NCBI GenBank assembly: GCA_024400115.1
Contig: JAKSNF010000022.1
Coordinates: 1 to 37,288 of the forward strand
Origin: Paludibacteraceae bacterium
Lineage (GTDB): Bacteria; Bacteroidota; Bacteroidia; Bacteroidales; Paludibacteraceae
Direction: 5' to 3'
DNA length: 37,288 nt
Shown: positions 8,263 through 17,082 of the stretch, in pieces
Position numbering within the stretch: position 1 is the first letter of the stretch
How the letters are laid out: the number at the start of each line of letters is the position of its first letter
Made by a program: the position numbers and the translations under genes
Notes under the pieces: model-generated
Told to the model about the DNA's origin: nothing
The model's input: only the letters and a program-made list of their open reading frames with translations
Database searches by the model: none

Positions 8263-10101
8263 ATGAGAAACAAAATTAATCGTGCCCTTGTGGCTAAGAA
8301 AAAAGTATTTTTGGCACTGATGGCTATTGCCGCCATCGCACTCACGGGATGCAAAGACAACAACAAACCCCAACTGAAGGGTAGGAACTTAGTCGTTTAT
8401 GGTAAGATTTACACTGCCGAAAACAACGCTATCGCAGATGCTTTTGTAGTAGAAGATGGTAAATTCGTGTACGTTGGCAACGCTGCCGGAGCAAAAGCAT
8501 ATGAGAAGGAAGGTTTCCAAGTGATTGACTATACGGGTAAGGGTCTCGTTATCCCGGGGTGTACCGAAGGGCACGGACACTTCGTCGGCATTGACGCTAT
8601 AGCCCGTATGCTGCCCGGTTTTAGAGCATCTTACCAAGACTTAGTTACTACGATTATTCCTAACAAGATGAAGGACAACCCGGGTCCCTTCCTCTCTTTT
8701 GGTTGGGCAACATTAGACGTGGTTAAATTCAGTACCAATGACTACGCCTCCGAGATTGAGAAAGTGTCGAACGGCAATCCTGCGATAATGATGGATAGCG
8801 GCGGACATAGTGCCGTATGCAACAGAACGGCACTGAAGAAAGCAGGACTGATTGATGAGGACGGACATAAAATCAAAGATGTTCGTGGAGGAGAGGTTAT
8901 CACCATTTTGGACGATAACAGTAATCCCACTAATATCGCCAGCGGATTTCTCACTGATGAAGCTGTAATGTACGTTCTTGAACAAAGTTTTGGTGCTCCG
9001 TTAGACGAAGCCGGATACCTTCAGGCATGCCAAAACGCTGTTAAGGAACTCAATAAACGCGGCTTCACGTCTTACATGGACGCGTATATCAATGCTTTTG
9101 ACGACGCTCTCACCTACCAATACCTTGCCCAAATGGATAAAGCCGGTACACTCACCGCTAATGTAATGGGGTATTACACCATCCGTAGTTATGATTGGGG
9201 CTTGCCCAAGAGTGGAAATATGCCACAACGCGTGATAGATAAACTGAACCGCGTTCAGTCGTTATCGAATCAATACACGAAGGGACACGTGCAAGCCAAT
9301 GGTGTTAAACTGTTTGCCGACGGTGTAGTAGAAACCTATACCGGTTGGATTAGCGAGGAATATACCGTACCCGGATTGCCCGAAGAGAAGAAACACGGCA
9401 ACATCATTTGGGAGCAATCAGAAGTCAACACTATTGTGGCTCAAGCTAATGCCAAGGGCATGCCGGTACATGTGCACACGTTCGGTGATTTGGCTTGTAA
9501 CCAGATTATCAACGCCTACTGCGCTTCGCCTTCGGCATCTTCGCTCAAGATTCGCAACTCGCTGGCTCACGTCCGTAATATCTCCGACGCAGATATTGCC
9601 CGTTGCGGTCAAAACAATATCGGCATTGCCTCCAACCTCATTTGGCATGCCGGTGACCCGGATTCTATTCGCGAATACCTCTATTCGATTATGCCTAAAC
9701 AGGTTTATGAAGACGGTTATCCAATGAAGAAATTACTGAATGCCGGTATCGTTGTTTCGTCCTCTACCGATGCTCCTTGCGGAGAGATGATTTTAGGTAC
9801 TGTTCCCAATATCATTGGTGTTACGGTAACCGGACTCGGTCCGAGTTGCTTAGATGCTAAGCCGCTTGGAGAGAAAGAAGACTTGCTGACGGTAAGCGAG
9901 GCGTTGCAATGCCTCACTATCAATGGTGCTGCTTCACTTGGTTTGGAAAACGAGCGTGGCTCTATACAGATAGGCAAGTATGCCGACTTTGTTGTTCTGG
10001 ATCAAGACATATTGGAGTTAGAGAAAACGGACAAAACTGCCATTTTTAACACCCATGTCACCAACACATGGTTTGAGGGTAAAGAGGTGTATAAAAAGTG
10101 A
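8263..10101 (+). CDS. Lipoprotein amidohydrolase (YtcJ-like, Amidohydro_3)
   Basis: Metal-dependent hydrolase of the amidohydrolase superfamily; substrate unknown. The first 29 residues are a lipoprotein signal ending in the lipobox LTGC, so the protein should be anchored to the cell envelope. The metal-binding HxH is in GHGHFVG (about residues 104-106), the conserved lysine in NGVKLFADG, a histidine pair in VHVHTFGD (about 402-406) and the late aspartate in SSTDAPCGE (about 501). Length of 612 residues fits YtcJ-type proteins. It has its own promoter and sits alone between the AddB-like gene and rplU. Confidence 0.88.
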   Translation: MRNKINRALVAKKKVFLALMAIAAIALTGCKDNNKPQLKGRNLVVYGKIYTAENNAIADAFVVEDGKFVYVGNAAGAKAYEKEGFQVIDYTGKGLVIPGCTEGHGHFVGIDAIARMLPGFRASYQDLVTTIIPNKMKDNPGPFLSFGWATLDVVKFSTNDYASEIEKVSNGNPAIMMDSGGHSAVCNRTALKKAGLIDEDGHKIKDVRGGEVITILDDNSNPTNIASGFLTDEAVMYVLEQSFGAPLDEAGYLQACQNAVKELNKRGFTSYMDAYINAFDDALTYQYLAQMDKAGTLTANVMGYYTIRSYDWGLPKSGNMPQRVIDKLNRVQSLSNQYTKGHVQANGVKLFADGVVETYTGWISEEYTVPGLPEEKKHGNIIWEQSEVNTIVAQANAKGMPVHVHTFGDLACNQIINAYCASPSASSLKIRNSLAHVRNISDADIARCGQNNIGIASNLIWHAGDPDSIREYLYSIMPKQVYEDGYPMKKLLNAGIVVSSSTDAPCGEMILGTVPNIIGVTVTGLGPSCLDAKPLGEKEDLLTVSEALQCLTINGAASLGLENERGSIQIGKYADFVVLDQDILELEKTDKTAIFNTHVTNTWFEGKEVYKK

Positions 10102-10150
10102 TAACGAGTCTGGACAAAAATTCACTTTTTTGAAAAAAAACATAGAAAAA

Positions 10151-10182
10151 TTTGCACATATCAAAAAAAAGTAGTACCTTTG
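10151..10182 (+). promoter_or_regulatory. Promoter for rplU-rpmA(-serS)
   Basis: TTTG at 10151-10154 and TACCTTTG at 10175-10182, 20 bases apart. The stretch TTTGCACATATCAAAAAAA is shared with the promoters at 32932 and 36060. Confidence 0.85.
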
Positions 10183-10189
10183 CACGCTT

Positions 10190-10306
10190 TTTCGGTTATT
10201 AGGCACAGTAAAGTAGCCCCGTGGCAATGCATGAAGTGACAACACTAGCAGCATGAAAGACCCCCCAAGCCGCCTAAATCGAGTAATTTAAATCATTATT
10301 AGTACA
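10190..10306 (+). ncRNA. Candidate structured 5' leader of rplU
   Basis: About 115 untranslated bases lie between the expected transcription start and the rplU ATG. TTAGGC (10199-10204) can pair with GCCTAA (10272-10277), closing a domain that holds an inner ATGC/GCAT stem with an AGTG-ACAA-CACT hairpin. Ribosomal protein operons are often controlled by their own product binding such a leader; that bL21 does so here is inference. Confidence 0.4.
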
Positions 10307-10624
10307 ATGTACGCAATCGTAGAAATGCAGGGCCAACAATTCAAAGTAGAGGCCGGCAAAAAACTGTTCGTTAACCGCATGGAGACCGAGAAGGGCGCCG
10401 AGGTTACGTTCGACAAAGTGCTGTTCGTTGAGAACGAAGGCAAATTTAAAGTAGGTACCCCCGTCGTTAAGGGAGCAAAAGTCGTTTGCGAAGTGCTCGA
10501 CAACGAGTGCCGCGGCGAGAAAGTTCTTGTTTTCCACAAGAAACGTCGTAAGGGTTATCGTAAACTCAATGGTCACCGTCAAGACCTGACGAACCTTATC
10601 GTTAAAGAAATCGTGCTTGGTTAA
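10307..10624 (+). CDS. rplU: 50S ribosomal protein bL21
   Basis: Large-subunit ribosomal protein that binds 23S rRNA. The start [19 protein letters not shown] and the C-terminal [15 protein letters not shown] are typical of bL21, and 105 residues is the usual length. It leads an rplU-rpmA pair, the common order in bacteria, behind a strong promoter and a long leader. Confidence 0.97.
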   Translation: MYAIVEMQGQQFKVEAGKKLFVNRMETEKGAEVTFDKVLFVENEGKFKVGTPVVKGAKVVCEVLDNECRGEKVLVFHKKRRKGYRKLNGHRQDLTNLIVKEIVLG

Positions 10625-10628
10625 TTAA

Positions 10629-10652
10629 GAATTTTGAATTTTGAATTAAGAG
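10629..10652 (+). repeat. Family B repeat between rplU and rpmA
   Basis: GAATTTTGAATTTTGAATTA followed by AGAG. Its exact reverse complement (24 bases) is found inside the ispG coding region at 20858-20881. Confidence 0.85.
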
Positions 10653-10692
10653 AGCACAATTGTTTAATTTAAATTTGTAAAATCTACACATT

Positions 10693-10959
10693 ATGGCACA
10701 TAAGAAAGGTGTCGGTAGTTCTAAGAACGGCCGTGAATCAGAAAGCAAACGTTTAGGTTTGAAACTCTTTGGTGGTCAATTCGCCAAAGCCGGTAACATT
10801 TTAGTTCGTCAACGTGGTACGGTACACAATCCCGGTGAGAACGTAGGCATGGGTTGCGATCATACCCTCTACGCCCTCGTGGACGGAATCGTTACCTTCC
10901 GCAAGAAACGCGATAACAAGTCCTACGTATCCGTAGAACCCGTTGTTGCTCAGGCTTAA
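10693..10959 (+). CDS. rpmA: 50S ribosomal protein bL27
   Basis: Large-subunit protein whose N-terminus reaches toward the peptidyl transferase centre. The start [20 protein letters not shown] and the following [10 protein letters not shown] are characteristic; 88 residues is normal. Unlike Firmicutes bL27 it has no cleaved N-terminal extension. Lies 68 bases after rplU, with the family B repeat in the gap, and 23 bases before serS. Confidence 0.97.
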   Translation: MAHKKGVGSSKNGRESESKRLGLKLFGGQFAKAGNILVRQRGTVHNPGENVGMGCDHTLYALVDGIVTFRKKRDNKSYVSVEPVVAQA

Positions 10960-10982
10960 TAGCCCCTGCAAAAAAGCAGATT

Positions 10983-12377
10983 ATGCTAACATTAAAACAG
11001 ATTTATGACCATCGTGAGGCTATTGTCTCAGGATTGGAGAAGAAGCACTTTCTCGGCGCCCAAGAGGCGATCGAGAAAGTTGTGTCTTTAGACCAAGAGC
11101 GCAAAGCCGCGCAACAAAAGCGCGACGCTGCCAGTCAACAAATGAACGCCATCGCTAAGTCCATTGGGCAATTCATGGCACAAGGTAAACGCGAAGAGGC
11201 AGATCAGGCTAAGAAACAGACCGGTACCCTCAAACAGGATATAGCCACCTACGAAGCTGAAATGGCGAAAGCCGAAGAGGCTCAGACTGCCGTGCTACTC
11301 ACTATCCCCAACGTTCCCTACGACCTTGTTCCTCAAGGCAAGTCCGCCGAGGATAATATTGCCGTCAAAGTAGGCAATATAGTTGAGAGTGGAGAGTGGA
11401 GAGTGGAGAGTAGTTTAGAGTTTAATAAGTTGAAAGAGGGGAATTATCAAGGTAATCCCGATTGCGGCATAGCCCTACGCGACTGGAAAGAGGAGTGGAA
11501 CCCCGAAGCCAAAGAGGCTCGCCTACCCCACTGGGAATTGGCAAAGAAATATAACCTCATCGACTTTGACCTCGGTGTGAAGATCTCCGGTGCAGGTTTC
11601 CCCGTTTATATCGGTCAAGGTGCTCGCCTCCAACGCGCGCTCATCAATTTCTTCTTAGCGGAAGCCAACAAAGCCGGTTATACCGAGATAATGCCGCCTA
11701 CCGTCGTTAATCAAGCCTCCGGTTACGGAACAGGACAACTGCCCGACAAAGAGGGTCAGATGTACCACTGCGAGGTAGATGACCTCTACCTTATTCCCAC
11801 TGCCGAAGTGCCCGTAACGAATATCTACCGCGACGTTATCATTGACGAGGCACAACTGCCCATCAAGAACTGCGCTTATACGGAGTGTTTCCGTCGTGAA
11901 GCAGGTAGTTATGGTAAGGACGTGCGCGGACTAAACCGCTTGCACGAGTTCTCTAAGATAGAGATTGTACGCATTGACACTCCCGAACACTCGGAAGCCA
12001 GTCATCGCGAGATGCTCGACCACGTAGAGGGTCTGCTTAAGAAGTTAGAACTGCCCTATCGTATCCTCCGCCTCTGCGGTGGCGATATGAGTTTCACAGC
12101 CGCTATCTGCTACGACTTTGAGGTTTATTCGGAGGCACAGCACCGCTGGCTTGAGGTTAGTTCGACCTCTAATTTCGACACTTATCAAGCCAACCGACTC
12201 CACTGTCGTTACCGCAAAGCGGACGACAAGAAAGTGACGCTCTGCCACACCCTTAACGGTTCGGCATTAGCCTTGCCCCGTATCGTAGCAGCGTTGCTCG
12301 AGAACAACCAATGCGCAGAAGGTATCCGTATTCCGAAGGCATTGCAGCCCTATTTCGGAGACGATATGATCAGATGA
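10983..12377 (+). CDS. serS: Serine--tRNA ligase with a repeat-expanded linker
   Basis: Class II aminoacyl-tRNA synthetase charging tRNA-Ser. An N-terminal tRNA-binding coiled coil (residues 1-110) is followed by the catalytic domain with motif 2 (TECFRREAGSYGKDVRGLNR), motif 3 and HTLNGSALALPRIVAALLEN. At 464 residues it is about 40 longer than common SerS. The extra length falls in the linker between the coiled coil and the LPHWELAKKY motif, and part of it (VESGEWRVESSLEFNKLKE, about residues 134-152) is encoded by a family A repeat. Follows rpmA closely and is probably cotranscribed. Confidence 0.96.
   Translation: MLTLKQIYDHREAIVSGLEKKHFLGAQEAIEKVVSLDQERKAAQQKRDAASQQMNAIAKSIGQFMAQGKREEADQAKKQTGTLKQDIATYEAEMAKAEEAQTAVLLTIPNVPYDLVPQGKSAEDNIAVKVGNIVESGEWRVESSLEFNKLKEGNYQGNPDCGIALRDWKEEWNPEAKEARLPHWELAKKYNLIDFDLGVKISGAGFPVYIGQGARLQRALINFFLAEANKAGYTEIMPPTVVNQASGYGTGQLPDKEGQMYHCEVDDLYLIPTAEVPVTNIYRDVIIDEAQLPIKNCAYTECFRREAGSYGKDVRGLNRLHEFSKIEIVRIDTPEHSEASHREMLDHVEGLLKKLELPYRILRLCGGDMSFTAAICYDFEVYSEAQHRWLEVSSTSNFDTYQANRLHCRYRKADDKKVTLCHTLNGSALALPRIVAALLENNQCAEGIRIPKALQPYFGDDMIR
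11381..11438 (+). repeat. Family A array inside serS
   Basis: AGTTGAGAGTGGAGAGTGGA and following units, ending AGTTTAGAGTTTAATAAGTT. Almost the same string occurs after recA (26490-26556). Unit lengths are adjusted so that the serS frame stays open. Confidence 0.85.
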
Positions 12378-12386
12378 CGCTATGCT

Positions 12387-12437
12387 CATAGTTTAGAGTT
12401 TAGAGTGTAGAGTTTAGAGTAGCCGTCTAGTTAAAAA
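12387..12437 (+). repeat. Family A array with AGCCGTCTAG core after serS
   Basis: Heptad-like TTTAGAG units followed by GAGTAGCCGTCTAGTTAAA. The core recurs in reverse orientation at about 27383, 28130 and 28892. This intergenic copy has stop codons in all frames. Confidence 0.8.
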
Positions 12438-12462
12438 GTATATAGTTTAACTGGTATTTATA

Positions 12463-12501
12463 AAAAAAATCACGTATGGATTTGCATATGTGATTTTTTT
12501 T
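12463..12501 (+). terminator. Terminator hairpin after serS, overlapping the next promoter
   Basis: AATCACGTATG pairs with CATATGTGATT (11 pairs, one G-U) around a 6-base loop, flanked by an A-run and a T-run, so it could end transcription in both directions. The TTTG of the following promoter lies in its loop and descending arm. Confidence 0.65.
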
Positions 12502-12512
12502 TTGTAATTTTG
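12481..12512 (+). promoter_or_regulatory. Promoter for the DUF4886 gene
   Basis: TTTG at 12481-12484 and TAATTTTG at 12505-12512, 20 bases apart. The expected transcription start (about 12519) rules out a TTG start at 12510 for the downstream gene. Confidence 0.75.
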
Positions 12513-12539
12513 CACGCAAAATTAGAATTCGCGTGTATT

Positions 12540-13280
12540 ATGCGTGTACGTAGTATCATCCTTTTGTTTGTTGCATGCCTCTGCGCATGCTTGAGCGCGC
12601 AGGCGCAAGACACCTTGCGCGTGCTCTGTATCGGGAACTCGTTTACCTATGTAGATAGTACCCAAGCCAAACTGCGCTCCCTCGCAGCTGCCGAGGGACA
12701 TACCCTCCTAATCAACACTCAAACACAAGGTGGATATACCTTTCAGAAACATCTAAGACGTGACCAAACCCTCTCGGCCATTATCTACTACACCTACGAT
12801 GTAGCTTTCCTGCAAGACCAGAGTTTCACCCCTGCGTTGTACGCCCAAAACCCTCGTAACGGACGCGTCATCTTAGACGATGCCAAAGAACTGGCAACTC
12901 GTATCCGTTTCTACTCCCCCTCGGTTCGGCTGATCTTAGAGCAGACTTGGGCGTACGAATCCAAAGACTATGCCCACTTCGGTAGTTACGAGGCTTTTGA
13001 TAACCTCCTCAGACAAGGTACTAAACAAATAGCCCGCAGCATCCAAGCCGACGTAAGTCCCATCGGAGAGGCGTTCCGACTTTGCCGCGAACGCTGTCCT
13101 GAGATAGACCTTTATCAGAAAGACCGCCAACACCAGTCCGCTTACGGAGCCTACCTCAAGGCGTGCGTCAATTACCAAATGCTCTACCACACCCCCTTCA
13201 CCGCCGAAGAGAACTGCGGTTTAGAGGCAGATAAATGCGCCAAACTCCGCCAAGTGGCAGAAACACTATTTACCAAATAA
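12540..13280 (+). CDS. Exported DUF4886 (SGNH-hydrolase-like) protein
   Basis: Probable secreted SGNH-fold hydrolase, substrate unknown. A Sec signal peptide covers the first 23 residues (cleavage after AQAQ likely). The nucleophile block is LCIGNSFTY (about residues 30-38) and the late Asp-x-x-His block is DRQH (about 195-198), giving a possible catalytic triad. The ATG at 12540 is chosen because the promoter's -7 element sits at 12505-12512. At 246 residues it is a single-domain protein. First of a run of envelope-related genes; the next starts 14 bases after its stop. Confidence 0.72.
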   Translation: MRVRSIILLFVACLCACLSAQAQDTLRVLCIGNSFTYVDSTQAKLRSLAAAEGHTLLINTQTQGGYTFQKHLRRDQTLSAIIYYTYDVAFLQDQSFTPALYAQNPRNGRVILDDAKELATRIRFYSPSVRLILEQTWAYESKDYAHFGSYEAFDNLLRQGTKQIARSIQADVSPIGEAFRLCRERCPEIDLYQKDRQHQSAYGAYLKACVNYQMLYHTPFTAEENCGLEADKCAKLRQVAETLFTK

Positions 13281-13294
13281 CACCAAACACCCAT

Positions 13295-13807
13295 ATGGAA
13301 CAAGTTTTAACATACACCATCCCTGTCGTACTACTCATCCTCGCTTGCGGAGTAGTAATGCACGTTTACTACAAGAACCAAGAGAAGAAACGCCTCTTTG
13401 AGTTGCGCAAACTCAGTCAGAAAGAGATTTCCCCTATTCGTATGCAGGCTTATGAACGATTGGTCTTACTACTCGATCGCACCACGCCCGAACATATGTT
13501 GCTCGAAGTGAACCTCAACGAGATAAGCGTTTCCCAACTGCAACAACACTTACTCCAAACGATTCGGGCGGAGTTTGACCATAATATGAGTCAGCAGATT
13601 TATGTCAGTGACGAAGTGTGGTCTAAGTTAATGCTTGCCCGTAACGAGATGATGGCTTTCGTTAATGGTATCAAGATACAACTGCCCGAAGACAGCACTA
13701 CCCTCACCTATGCCAAGAACCTGATTGAAGCCTATGCCTATAACGGCGCCACACCCCACGAGGGAGCCTTGGAGGCGCTGAAGAGTGAGGCAGCGGAATT
13801 GTTATAG
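13295..13807 (+). CDS. Membrane-anchored DUF7935-like protein
   Basis: Function unknown. One N-terminal transmembrane helix (about residues 5-26, IPVVLLILACGVVMHVYY) is followed by a cytoplasmic helical part with SPIRMQAYERLVLLLDR and EFDHNMSQQIYVSDEVWSKL, which recalls the Bacteroidota family DUF7935. The ATG at 13295 gives 170 residues with the helix at the very N-terminus; an in-frame ATG at 13235 would add a polar tail overlapping the previous gene and is less likely. Confidence 0.7.
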   Translation: MEQVLTYTIPVVLLILACGVVMHVYYKNQEKKRLFELRKLSQKEISPIRMQAYERLVLLLDRTTPEHMLLEVNLNEISVSQLQQHLLQTIRAEFDHNMSQQIYVSDEVWSKLMLARNEMMAFVNGIKIQLPEDSTTLTYAKNLIEAYAYNGATPHEGALEALKSEAAELL

Positions 13808-13846
13808 TTTAGAGTGGAGAGTTTAGAGTTGAAAGAGTTTAGAGTC
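13806..13846 (+). repeat. Family A array overlapping the start of the DUF6452 gene
   Basis: AGTTTAGAGTGGAGAGTTTA and AGAGTTGAAAGAGTTTAGAG. It overlaps the stop of the gene before and supplies the probable TTG start codon of the gene after. Confidence 0.75.
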
Positions 13847-14284
13847 ATATTCATTTTGTTGGTAGCCGCTTTGGCGGTGAGTTGCACCGTAGATACGGTG
13901 TGCCACACCACGAAGAAGATTCAAGCCGGTATTGGCGTTGATGAGCCTTGGGACACCCTCTCCGTTCGCGGTATCGGTTCCGACTCGCTTATCTATGACC
14001 ATGCCAAAAACGTGAAGACGTTCTACGTCACCCTTCGTGCCGACACAAACATCACTCAATTCGAAATCGAGTGGAAGCACCAATTGGATACCCTCTCTAT
14101 TCGGCATATAAGAGACTTCCAATACGTGTCCCTCGCTTGCGGGTGCAATATCTATCATGTCATTGATAGCGTGTGGAGCACACAACACTTCATTAAAGAA
14201 ACGATTATCGAAGATAGCGACGTACAAGAAACCATTACAGGACACGAAGTGACGAATATTAAACTCGTCGTTAGCGAAAAATAG
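13829..14284 (+). CDS. DUF6452-like lipoprotein
   Basis: Function unknown. With a TTG start at 13829 the protein begins MKEFRVIFILLVAALAVSC, a clean lipoprotein signal with lipobox LAVSC, so it is probably anchored in the envelope. Residues FQYVSLACGCNIYHVID match the signature I recall for DUF6452, whose gene is often followed by a DUF6048 gene, as here. A GTG at 13814 would put charged residues before the signal and is less likely. The start region is made of repeat A sequence. Confidence 0.68.
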   Translation: MKEFRVIFILLVAALAVSCTVDTVCHTTKKIQAGIGVDEPWDTLSVRGIGSDSLIYDHAKNVKTFYVTLRADTNITQFEIEWKHQLDTLSIRHIRDFQYVSLACGCNIYHVIDSVWSTQHFIKETIIEDSDVQETITGHEVTNIKLVVSEK

Positions 14285-14302
14285 TTTAAAGTTGAAAAAG
14301 TT
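14283..14302 (+). repeat. Short family A unit overlapping the start of the DUF6048 gene
   Basis: AGTTTAAAGTTGAAAAAG. It spans the gap between two genes and contains the probable TTG start at 14292. Confidence 0.55.
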
Positions 14303-15017
14303 AACAGTCATATTAGGGTTATTTCTGATGGTCAGCCTCGTTGCAACAGCACAGGAAACAGGTTGGGCTTTGGATTCGACATTCAAAGCACCCGTCATGC
14401 GCAATAAGGACGGCACGCGTATCTATTCCGACTCGGCTATCTACCAAGGAATGAACATTAAGTTTGACATCTTCACGCCTATCCTTGAAGCCGTGCGCTC
14501 TAAAGGTAAGGTGCAGAGTTACGAGATAGGTATGAACTGGCGTCTCAAACAGCGTTACTACCCCACCCTCGAACTCGGTTACGCTTGGGCAGACATAGCG
14601 GCAGAAGGAGGTCATCACAAAGGACAAGGTGCTTTTGCACGCGTAGGCGTGGACCTCAACGGACTGAAGAAACATCCAGAGAGACTGAATGCCCTACTCG
14701 TAGGAATACGTATTGGTTCTGCCTTGCAGCAGTTCTCCATCGCCGATGTAGAGGTACATAACCCCTATTGGGAAGGTACTCAACCCTATTTATACTCTTA
14801 CGCCCCACGGTTCAAAGCGGACGTTTGGGGCGAAGTGGGTGTCGGAGCACAAGTACAAGTGTGGGAAGGGTTCCAGATGGGTTGGAGCCTAAGAATGAAG
14901 ATACTAATGACCCGAAAGGATAAACATAATGGTTCCTTGCCGGCTTATATCCCCGGCTTTGGCTACCGCGACGATACCAACTGGGGCATCAATTACTACA
15001 TAGGATACCATTTTTAA
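14292..15017 (+). CDS. DUF6048-like outer-membrane protein
   Basis: Function unknown. A signal peptide (first 20 residues, cleavage after VATAQ) is followed by alternating polar/hydrophobic strands such as SYEIGMNWRLKQRYYPTLELG and a C-terminal aromatic residue in YYIGYHF, features of an outer-membrane beta-barrel. The neighbouring DUF6452-like lipoprotein supports assignment to DUF6048, since the two usually go together. The start is TTG at 14292, giving 241 residues; no ATG is available upstream without losing the signal peptide. Transketolase begins 12 bases after the stop. Confidence 0.68.
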   Translation: MKKLTVILGLFLMVSLVATAQETGWALDSTFKAPVMRNKDGTRIYSDSAIYQGMNIKFDIFTPILEAVRSKGKVQSYEIGMNWRLKQRYYPTLELGYAWADIAAEGGHHKGQGAFARVGVDLNGLKKHPERLNALLVGIRIGSALQQFSIADVEVHNPYWEGTQPYLYSYAPRFKADVWGEVGVGAQVQVWEGFQMGWSLRMKILMTRKDKHNGSLPAYIPGFGYRDDTNWGINYYIGYHF

Positions 15018-15029
15018 ATACATAAGAAT

Positions 15030-17042
15030 ATGAGAAACGAAAAAGAGTTAATGACGAGAGCAGCCAACAATATCCGCATCTTGGCGGCAGCTGCAGTTGA
15101 AAAAGCAAAAAGTGGTCACCCGGGAGGTGCCATGGGAGGTTCAGACTTTATTAACGTCCTCTTCTCCGAGTTCTTGGAATACGACCCGCAGAATCCCAAC
15201 TGGGAGGCACGCGACCGTTTCTTCCTCGATCCGGGTCATATGGCCCCCATGCTTTATTCTGCCCTCTGTCTTGCGGGCAAATACACTCTTAACGACCTGC
15301 AGAACCTCCGTCAATGGGGTTCAGTTACGCCCGGTCACCCCGAACGTGAGATAGAGCGTGGCATTGAGAACACGTCCGGTCCGCTCGGTCAGGGTCATAC
15401 CTTCGCCGTAGGTGCTGCTATTGCAGCCAAATGGATGAATGCCCGCTTTGGCGAGGTACATAACCCGACTATCTACGCTTTCATCTCCGACGGTGGTATC
15501 CAAGAGGAGATAAGTCAAGGTGCTGGTCGCATTGCCGGTCACCTCGGACTGAATAACCTCATCATGTTCTACGATAGCAATGATGTCCAACTCTCGACCC
15601 TTTGCAACGCCGTTGACACCGAAGATGTAGCCAAAAAATACGAGGCTTGGAATTGGTTCGTACAAACCATTGACGGTAACGACCCCGACGCTATTCGCGC
15701 TGCCCTCATTGCCGCTAAAGCCGAGACCAAACGCCCGTCCCTCATCATCGGTAAGACGATCATGGGACTGGGTTGCGTGACCGCCGAAGGTGAGAACTGG
15801 GAAGGTAAGTGCTCCACCCACGGTAATCCGCTCTCTAAGTCAGGTGCCGATTATGCTAAGACCATTGCTAACCTCGGAGGCAATCCGGACGAACCGTTTG
15901 TTATCTTCCCCGAGGTGAAGAAACTATACGATAACCGCGCTGCCGAACTATGTGCACTGGCTAATGAGCGCTATGCCGCTTTCTATGAGTGGCAACAAGC
16001 TAACCCCACCCTTGCACGCGAATACGAAGCATTCTTCAGTGGCGAGACACCTTGCATCGATTGGAGTCTTATTCAGCAAAAAGCCGGAGCCGCTACTCGT
16101 GCAGCGAGTGCTACGGTACTGAGTTACCTTGCCGAGAACGTAGGCAATATGATTGTAGCCAGTGCCGACTTGAGCAACTCCGACAAGACAGACGGTTTCC
16201 TCAAGAAGACACATGCTATCACGAAGGACGACTTCAGTGGTCAGTTCTTACAAGCAGGTGTGAGCGAACTGACAATGGCATGCCTGTGCATGGGTATGAG
16301 CCTCCACGGCGGTATCATCCCTGCTTGCGGTACGTTCTTCGTTTTCAGCGATTATATGAAACCTGCCGTTCGCTTAGCCGCCCTTATGGAACTACCCGTT
16401 ATCTTCATTTGGAGTCACGACGCTTTCCGCGTAGGCGAAGACGGTCCTACCCACGAACCCGTGGAGCAAGAGGCTCAGATTCGCTTGATGGAGAAACTAA
16501 AGAACCATAGTGGTCGCAACTCAATGCTCGTTCTGCGTCCTGCTGATGCCGAAGAGACAACCTTAGCTTGGCGTTTAGCAATGGAGAACACCACCTCCCC
16601 GACGGGACTCATTCTCAGCCGTCAAGACATAGCCGCTGTGCCTAACGTTAACCTCGAAGGTGTAAGCAAAGGTGCTTATATAGTAAGTAAGGACGAGAAT
16701 CCGCAAGTCGTTATGCTCGCCAGCGGTAGTGAGGTATCAACACTCATGGCAGGTGCCGAACTGCTACGTAAGGACGGTATCCGTCTGCAAGTAGTGAGCG
16801 TTCCGTCAGAGGGTCTGTTCCGCAATCAGGATAAAGCTTATCAAGAGCAAGTGCTACCCAAGGGAGTTGTTCGTTTTGGTCTGACAGCCGGACTGCCTTG
16901 TACGTTAGAAGGACTGGTAGGTGAGAACGGCAAAGTATGGGGACTGGAGAGTTTTGGTTTCTCCGCTCCGTACAAAGTGCTGGACGAGAAACTGGGTTTC
17001 ACCGCCGAGAACGTCTATAAGCAAGTTAAAGCTCTCCTCTAA
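15030..17042 (+). CDS. tkt: Transketolase
   Basis: Thiamine-diphosphate enzyme of the non-oxidative pentose phosphate pathway, moving two-carbon units between sugar phosphates in the cytoplasm. The N-terminal GHPGGAMGGSDF and ENTSGPLGQGHTFAVGAA, the cofactor region FISDGGIQEEISQGAGRIAG, and the pyrimidine-domain motif SHDAFRVGEDGPTHEPVEQ are all present. The C-terminal domain is complete; 670 residues is full length. Probably cotranscribed with leuS, 40 bases downstream. Confidence 0.96.
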   Translation: MRNEKELMTRAANNIRILAAAAVEKAKSGHPGGAMGGSDFINVLFSEFLEYDPQNPNWEARDRFFLDPGHMAPMLYSALCLAGKYTLNDLQNLRQWGSVTPGHPEREIERGIENTSGPLGQGHTFAVGAAIAAKWMNARFGEVHNPTIYAFISDGGIQEEISQGAGRIAGHLGLNNLIMFYDSNDVQLSTLCNAVDTEDVAKKYEAWNWFVQTIDGNDPDAIRAALIAAKAETKRPSLIIGKTIMGLGCVTAEGENWEGKCSTHGNPLSKSGADYAKTIANLGGNPDEPFVIFPEVKKLYDNRAAELCALANERYAAFYEWQQANPTLAREYEAFFSGETPCIDWSLIQQKAGAATRAASATVLSYLAENVGNMIVASADLSNSDKTDGFLKKTHAITKDDFSGQFLQAGVSELTMACLCMGMSLHGGIIPACGTFFVFSDYMKPAVRLAALMELPVIFIWSHDAFRVGEDGPTHEPVEQEAQIRLMEKLKNHSGRNSMLVLRPADAEETTLAWRLAMENTTSPTGLILSRQDIAAVPNVNLEGVSKGAYIVSKDENPQVVMLASGSEVSTLMAGAELLRKDGIRLQVVSVPSEGLFRNQDKAYQEQVLPKGVVRFGLTAGLPCTLEGLVGENGKVWGLESFGFSAPYKVLDEKLGFTAENVYKQVKALL

Positions 17043-17077
17043 CCACTAACCTCTAACCACTAACCTTTAACACTAAA
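17041..17077 (+). repeat. ACCACTAACC-type repeat between tkt and leuS
   Basis: AACCACTAACCTCTAACCAC and a further TAACC unit fill most of the 40-base gap. Related words (GGTTAGAGG, CACTAACCAC) form the flanks of the family E elements in the AddB-like gene. Confidence 0.75.
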
Positions 17078-17082
17078 TAACA

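Noticed and set aside
12510..12539. TTG start for the DUF4886 protein
   Set aside because: It lies inside the -7 promoter element; the ATG at 12540 gives a proper signal peptide.
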